In this document: positions 50,681-52,409 of the stretch, piece after piece | How the letters are laid out: each line of letters starts with the position of its first letter | Numbering within the stretch: position 1 is the first letter of the stretch | DNA from: Ruminococcaceae bacterium OttesenSCG-928-A16 | GTDB lineage: Bacteria; Bacillota; Clostridia; Oscillospirales; Ruminococcaceae | Reading direction: 5' to 3' | Length of the DNA stretch: 52,409 bases | Assembly (NCBI GenBank): GCA_030267215.1 | Contig: JAJDJP010000010.1 | Span: forward strand, 1-52,409 | Position numbers and translations under genes: made by a program | Notes under the pieces: generated by a model | The model's database searches: none | What the model was told of the DNA's origin: nothing | Seen by the model: the letters and a program-made list of their open reading frames with translations, nothing else

Positions 50681-52135
50681 TTATAAATCAACGTCTTTTG
50701 ACATATCTTTTTCCGGCTCCCGGCCTTGCCCGGAAGTATTCAATATCCTGTCGATATTGGCTTGCAAGGTGTCCAGCTTTTTCACCTGTTTTCTCAATGC
50801 GTTATGTTCAGCATAGAGCTGGTTTTTCTCCTGTGTGAGCTGCTCGTATTCGGCGCGGAGTGTGTTGGGATGCGGGAGCTTTCCGCTGTCCGCTTGTATG
50901 GCTTTAAGGGCGTTTCGCGCTGCGCCGTGCAGGATAATATCACTCTCATGCTCCCTAAAGAATTGCTCCTTATTTTTCGCCTTACGGTACTGCTCATAGA
51001 TGGGCTTTGTACGCTGGTAGGTTTCGACGTTCTTAATAAGCAGCCCCATGTCGGCAATTCGCTTATCAACCTGTTTGAGCGTGTCAAAGGTCTGCTGTTC
51101 AGCGGCTTTTACCTCCGTGATTTTATCTCGCAGTTGCCAATCTTGAAGTAGGTTGTTTTCGGTGAGGTAGTTGACCGTGCTGGCTGCGATTTTCAGGTTG
51201 TTTATCAGAATCTTATTTGCATATCCGGCGTTTTGCTGGGCCTTAATGCTATCCTCAATATTGGTGATAAGGTTGCGGCTCCCATCTTGGTGTTGCTGCC
51301 GTTGCATAACTTTCTTTACAGGGGCTTTCACAAAACCGGCGATACGCTCCCTGATACGCTCGTCTGTGTACTCCGGCCCCAACGACGGCCCGCCGGTGAA
51401 GCGCATCTTTTCGTCCGCATCCGGCATTTTATAGGAATGATATTTTGCGCGTTTGATAGAATAGCCATCCGCTTCCATGCGCTTTAGCATATCCTCAAAA
51501 TCCGAGGACACAGCTATGTAACCGTCAATCGCTTTTCTTAGCTGGGCTTTCCAGCCCACGCCCTTCTTTTCGACATTGTACTCGTCACGGCTCTTTGCCC
51601 ACGACTTCGCTGGCCGTGTGACGCGCTGGCCACTCTCGTCGGTAAACTCTATCCGGCCAAAGCCCTGCTCCGTCCGCGGAATGATGGTAGAAAGCTTGTA
51701 TTCGCGGCACAGTTTATCATTGGCGTTTCGTATCTGATACAGGCTCTTTTTATTGGAGTTATACTTGGTGCGGTCAATGAAATTGGCGGCGCAAAACATG
51801 ATGTGATTATGGACATGGCCTTTGTCTATGTGTGTGGTAAGCACATATTCGTACTTGCCACCCGTTACAGTATCGGCCAGCTTTTTCCCGATTTCATGGG
51901 CCTGTTCCGGCGTTGTCTCGCCGGGGTCAAAGGCTTGTATCAGGTGATGGGCGAGGTTATCGCCTTTGCGCATTTTGGTTTGCGCAAGAGTGAATTGGAA
52001 CTCAATATCAGCCGTTTCGTGGGAGCAGCCGAACGTGGAAATCAATAGCTTTCCGTCCGTCTTTTCTGGATTGCAAATATAGGCTATGGCCTTGTCCAGC
52101 GTTGACTTAATAGGATGTATCTCTGTGTATGCCAT
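50681..52135 (-). CDS. MobA/relaxase of the ICE
   Basis: A 484-residue relaxase (PF03432 type). The catalytic Tyr region is KAIAYICNPEKTDG (about 14-27). The metal site is the HxDxxHxHNH motif HIDKGHVHNHIMF at about 102-114. The helical C-terminal half has Lys/Glu-rich coiled coils, and the end is acidic with a final Leu (KDVDL). It nicks oriT and leads the strand into the recipient. It overlaps mobC by 52 nt. The 50544-50680 gap has only the XRE promoter region. Confidence 0.92.
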   Translation of the reverse strand: MAYTEIHPIKSTLDKAIAYICNPEKTDGKLLISTFGCSHETADIEFQFTLAQTKMRKGDNLAHHLIQAFDPGETTPEQAHEIGKKLADTVTGGKYEYVLTTHIDKGHVHNHIMFCAANFIDRTKYNSNKKSLYQIRNANDKLCREYKLSTIIPRTEQGFGRIEFTDESGQRVTRPAKSWAKSRDEYNVEKKGVGWKAQLRKAIDGYIAVSSDFEDMLKRMEADGYSIKRAKYHSYKMPDADEKMRFTGGPSLGPEYTDERIRERIAGFVKAPVKKVMQRQQHQDGSRNLITNIEDSIKAQQNAGYANKILINNLKIAASTVNYLTENNLLQDWQLRDKITEVKAAEQQTFDTLKQVDKRIADMGLLIKNVETYQRTKPIYEQYRKAKNKEQFFREHESDIILHGAARNALKAIQADSGKLPHPNTLRAEYEQLTQEKNQLYAEHNALRKQVKKLDTLQANIDRILNTSGQGREPEKDMSKDVDL

Positions 52136-52409
52136 ATCTCTTTCAATAGCTCCTTTACTTCGGCCACGTCAGCCGCGTATAAGCTGCCGGTCTGATTCAT
52201 GCGCTTTACAATTTGGTTGACGTTATTGCCGATGCGCTGGAGCTGGGCTGTGTTCTCCTTGATGTCAGTGGTATCAATGTTGATGACATAGCCGTCGATG
52301 GCTGACTTGCGCAGGTAGGCGCTCTTATTGCTTGTGCAAAGCAGCTTCATCTTTTCGTTTATGACGGCCATTTCGTCCTCTGCAACATAGAACATGAGTG
52401 GGATTTTTC
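52084..52409 (-). CDS. mobC: MobC-type relaxosome protein, cut by the window edge
   Basis: The frame stays open to the window end (reads KIPL before an internal ATG at 52395), so the N-terminus is missing. The visible 108 residues fit MobC accessory proteins (INEKMKLL..., YLRKSAIDGYVINID, IGNNVNQIVKRMNQTG). MobC binds oriT with the relaxase; the oriT is probably just beyond the window. It overlaps the relaxase start. Confidence 0.85.
   Translation of the reverse strand, partial: KIPLMFYVAEDEMAVINEKMKLLCTSNKSAYLRKSAIDGYVINIDTTDIKENTAQLQRIGNNVNQIVKRMNQTGSLYAADVAEVKELLKEIWHTQRYILLSQRWTRP

Larger units (their letters stand above)
1069..52409. mobile_element. Integrative and conjugative element, Tn1549/CTn type (right end outside window)
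   Basis: The left end is set by the tRNA-Ser fragment. Inside are a partition module, RepA-like protein, a full Gram-positive type IV secretion set (VirD4, DUF3801, VirB6-like, PrgI, VirB4, M23-NlpC/P60 hydrolase), topoisomerase III, antirestriction-like proteins, giant methylase/helicase, TnpV, relaxase and MobC. Two cargo islands (3.8-8.65 kb defence, 42.5-49.7 kb drug detoxification) and single cargo genes interrupt the backbone. No integrase is present in the window, so the element must continue past 52409, where mobC is cut. Confidence 0.85.

Noticed and set aside
50681..52409. Integrase near the right end of the window
   Set aside because: None of the frames there resembles a tyrosine or serine recombinase; the genes are relaxase and mobC, so the integrase must be outside the window.

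Overview
The window looks like a piece of a Clostridia-type (gut Bacillota) genome, almost all of it one integrative and conjugative element (ICE) of the Tn1549/CTn type. The evidence is the gene set: VirD4 coupling protein with a DUF3801/PcfB partner, Maff2 peptide, VirB6-like protein, PrgI, VirB4, a two-hydrolase M23-NlpC/P60 protein, DUF4315, DUF4366, a Cna-B adhesin with a class B sortase, topoisomerase III, ArdA/ArdC-like proteins, a giant N6-methylase/SNF2-helicase protein, TnpV, a relaxase and MobC. By eye the backbone is moderately GC rich, while the left flank, the Hachiman genes and the 26.7-27.6 kb gene are clearly richer in AT.

Layout. Positions 1-1068 are flanking DNA: one small hypothetical gene and an oriT-like pair of dyads. 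At 1069-1125 lies the 3' half of a tRNA-Ser(CGA) gene, cut in its anticodon loop, with its terminator intact. I read this as the left attachment site. The ICE runs rightward from there and leaves the window at 52409 inside mobC; no integrase is visible, so it should lie beyond the right edge. From 1.4 to 3.8 kb is a maintenance module (two-HTH protein, ParA, ParB). From 3.8 to 8.65 kb, on the minus strand, is a defence cargo: a Hachiman system (HamB helicase, HamA nuclease) and a Fic protein. From 8.8 to 11.6 kb are a RepA-like protein with iteron-like repeats in its coding sequence and small ICE proteins. From 11.6 to 26.6 kb is the mating-apparatus operon. A cargo gene of unknown role sits at 26.7-27.6 kb (minus). 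From 27.7 to 42.2 kb come DNA processing and recipient-establishment genes, broken by a minus-strand pair (NmrA-like, BRCT).

From 42.5 to 49.7 kb is a second cargo: an AraC/GyrI-type regulator, then a tightly overlapping operon of eight genes (Mef-like MFS pump, SAM methyltransferase, GrpB-family, nucleotidyltransferase, GNAT acetyltransferase, P-loop kinase, flavodoxin, Vat-type acetyltransferase). It sits behind a consensus promoter, a six-codon leader ORF (MYYIFL) and two hairpins, the second a terminator. This resembles a ribosome-sensing attenuator driving a multi-enzyme antibiotic-detoxification operon. The right end (minus) has an XRE regulator and membrane protein, the relaxase and partial mobC.

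The observations most worth following are: (1) the attenuator-controlled detoxification operon; (2) a tnpV gene nested in another frame inside the disordered linker of the giant methylase/helicase gene; (3) a shared C-terminal tail (KPS-I/L motif, charged linker, acidic residue near a final Leu/Val) on five otherwise unrelated ICE proteins, a candidate secretion or docking signal; (4) a thioester/Cna-B adhesin fused to its own sortase; and (5) frequent non-AUG starts (TTG, GTG, CTG, perhaps ATA) in the transfer operon.
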